In this document: positions 63,024 through 64,000 of the stretch, in pieces
Position numbering within the stretch: the stretch's first letter is position 1
Layout of the letters: each line of letters begins with the position of its first letter
NCBI GenBank assembly: GCA_903845055.1
Contig: CAIMWF010000152.1
Span: 60,413-124,412, forward strand
Origin: an uncultured Bacteroidales bacterium
GTDB taxonomy: Bacteria > Bacteroidota > Bacteroidia > Bacteroidales > FEN-979
Direction of reading: 5' to 3'
DNA length: 64,000 nucleotides
Position numbers and translations under genes: made by a program
The notes under the pieces: generated by a model
Told to the model about the DNA's origin: nothing
Database searches by the model: none
What the model saw: the letters and a program-made list of their open reading frames with translations, nothing else

Positions 63024-63599
63024 ATGATCCACGAATTGCCTAAATTACCCTATGCCCAGGATGCACTGGAACCCTATATTTCAAAACGCACGATCGAGTT
63101 TCACTACGGTAAGCATCACCAGGCCTATGTGAACAACCTGAACAAGCTGATCGCCGGTACCGGTTTTGAGAATGCCTCGCTCGAGGAGATCGTTCGCACC
63201 GCCGGTGGCGGGATCTTCAACAACGGTGCCCAGGTATGGAACCATACCTTTTACTGGAATTGCCTGAAACCCCAGGGGGGTGGCGAACCAACAGGCCCCC
63301 TTGCCGATGCGCTGCTGAAGAATTTCGGTTCGTTCGGTGAATTCAGGGAAAAATTCTCGACGGCCGCCGCCACGCTGTTCGGTTCAGGCTGGGCCTGGCT
63401 GATAAAAAAGGAGGATGGAACGCTGGAGATCGTCCAGGAGAGCAACGCCGGGAATCCTTTGAAGAATGGTGCCACGCCGCTGCTTACCTGCGATGTGTGG
63501 GAACATGCCTACTACCTCGACAAGCAGAATGTACGCCCCGACTATATCTCCGATTTCTGGAAACTGGTCGACTGGAGCGCCATTGCTTCACGGCTGTAA
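63024..63599 (+). CDS. sodB: Fe-type superoxide dismutase
   Basis: A 191-residue Fe/Mn-family superoxide dismutase. Metal ligands His27 (EFHYGKHH), His74 (VWNHTFYW), Asp157 and His161 (CDVWEHAYY) are intact. Gln70 in GAQVWNH sits where Fe enzymes carry the metal-tuning Gln; Mn enzymes usually have Gln elsewhere, so Fe or cambialistic use is likely. It removes cytoplasmic superoxide. Monocistronic, preceded by two heptad arrays and followed by a terminator. Confidence 0.96.
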   Translation: MIHELPKLPYAQDALEPYISKRTIEFHYGKHHQAYVNNLNKLIAGTGFENASLEEIVRTAGGGIFNNGAQVWNHTFYWNCLKPQGGGEPTGPLADALLKNFGSFGEFREKFSTAAATLFGSGWAWLIKKEDGTLEIVQESNAGNPLKNGATPLLTCDVWEHAYYLDKQNVRPDYISDFWKLVDWSAIASRL

Positions 63600-63626
63600 C
63601 CTTTAAACGCAGGATGGAAAATCCTT

Positions 63627-63671
63627 ATGGCCGTGACGGAGAGGGATTTCCATCACGGCCATTTTTCTTTT
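63627..63671 (+). terminator. Intrinsic terminator of the superoxide dismutase gene
   Basis: ATGGCCGTGA (63627-63636) pairs with TCACGGCCAT (63653-63662), a perfect 10-bp stem with a 16-base loop, followed by a T-rich run to 63671. Confidence 0.82.
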
Positions 63672-64000
63672 ATGACGCAGGGGGATGCACATGGCCCTGT
63701 GCGAAAGGGAAATCGGGACGGGCACGACGCATATCGTCCTGGACCGGACCGCGGTTACAACAGGCTTCTGTATCCTGACGGTTACGACAGGGCTGGAATG
63801 CCATGCGGTAAAAATAATCCTAAAATAGGCGTGTGAAAAAGGGGAGAACCTACTCCACCGTAACGGATAAGGTTTCCATTGGGGGTGCAAGTAGACAAAG
63901 TCCAAAGGTACAAAATTATGACCCAATCAAAGGTCATTCGTTACGACTGTCGGTGGTTCTCAGGTTATCTAACCTATGGACTTCCCACTATTCCCCCTAT
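63672..64000. other. Right-edge region without an assigned gene
   Basis: No protein I recognise. On the plus strand one frame is open from after a TGA at 63834-63836 to the window end (55 codons) without an ATG; the same frame is also open before that TGA. A -7-like TAATTTTG lies on the minus strand at 63911-63918 without a -33. An AGGTTA/TAACCT hairpin is at 63961-63974. It may hold the edge of a gene or decayed sequence. Confidence 0.4.

Overview
The window is a chromosomal segment of a member of the Bacteroidota, probably an environmental Bacteroidales-type lineage. The support is: TonB-dependent receptors, type IX secretion (T9SS) C-terminal sorting domains, a gldA-gldF-gldG ABC set, families largely confined to the phylum (DUF2723, DUF4340, DUF3667), weak Shine-Dalgarno sites, and several copies of the phylum's -33 TTG / -7 TAnnTTTG promoter. 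No rRNA, tRNA, CRISPR array, insertion sequence or phage gene was seen. Base composition looks balanced and even, so most of the window reads as core or ordinary accessory genome.

Layout. 1-7.3 kb: the start of a DUF2723 glycosyltransferase-like membrane protein, a tetR-hlyD-emrB-tolC efflux operon read leftward, and a dienelactone hydrolase. 7.3-11.6 kb: gldA-gldF-gldG-DUF4340. 11.8-17.3 kb: a small STAS-like protein, a LytS/LytTR two-component pair, a TonB receptor and a DUF4337 protein. 17.5-23.1 kb: a DUF3667 protein and a second emrAB-tolC operon, divergent from a MarR regulator. 23.1-26.4 kb: DUF4197 and a five-PAS histidine kinase. 26.7-35.1 kb: an outer-membrane/secretion block with two paralogous TonB receptors (one apparently without a plug), two T9SS cargo proteins and a triple-FKBP isomerase. 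35.2-39.8 kb: acetyl-CoA synthetase, then a coupled pair of a double retropepsin-like protease and a protein with four CBM48-like modules, ending at a perfect 19-bp terminator stem. 39.9-48 kb: a PAS kinase/LuxR regulator pair, a BlaI/BlaR1-type pair with a well-defined promoter and two operators, a universal stress protein and a TPR-adenylate cyclase. 48-53.7 kb: M16 peptidase, acyl-CoA ligase and a 3beta-HSD-like dehydrogenase. 53.8-63.6 kb: L-2-hydroxyglutarate oxidase, an Ldh-family dehydrogenase, small proteins, an M56 peptidase-TonB fusion, an alpha/beta hydrolase, an S41 protease and Fe-type superoxide dismutase. 63.7-64 kb: no gene could be assigned.

How the parts fit. The two tripartite pumps are the same machine under different repressors (TetR and MarR), each with an inverted repeat in its promoter. 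Envelope biology dominates: TonB receptors, T9SS cargo, periplasmic isomerase, M16 and S41 proteases, M56 membrane proteases and several signalling systems.

The most unusual feature is a set of short degenerate tandem arrays, nearly all with an exact 7-bp period (one with 8 bp). They lie in at least ten intergenic sites, and most sites have their own unit sequence. They resemble the heptanucleotide repeats of heterocystous cyanobacteria in form, but no function is known to me here. Other points of interest are the barrel-only TonB receptor paralog, the protease/CBM48 pair, and the BlaR1-like proteins with non-penicillin sensor or TonB C-termini. All assignments come from reading the sequence; no database search was run.
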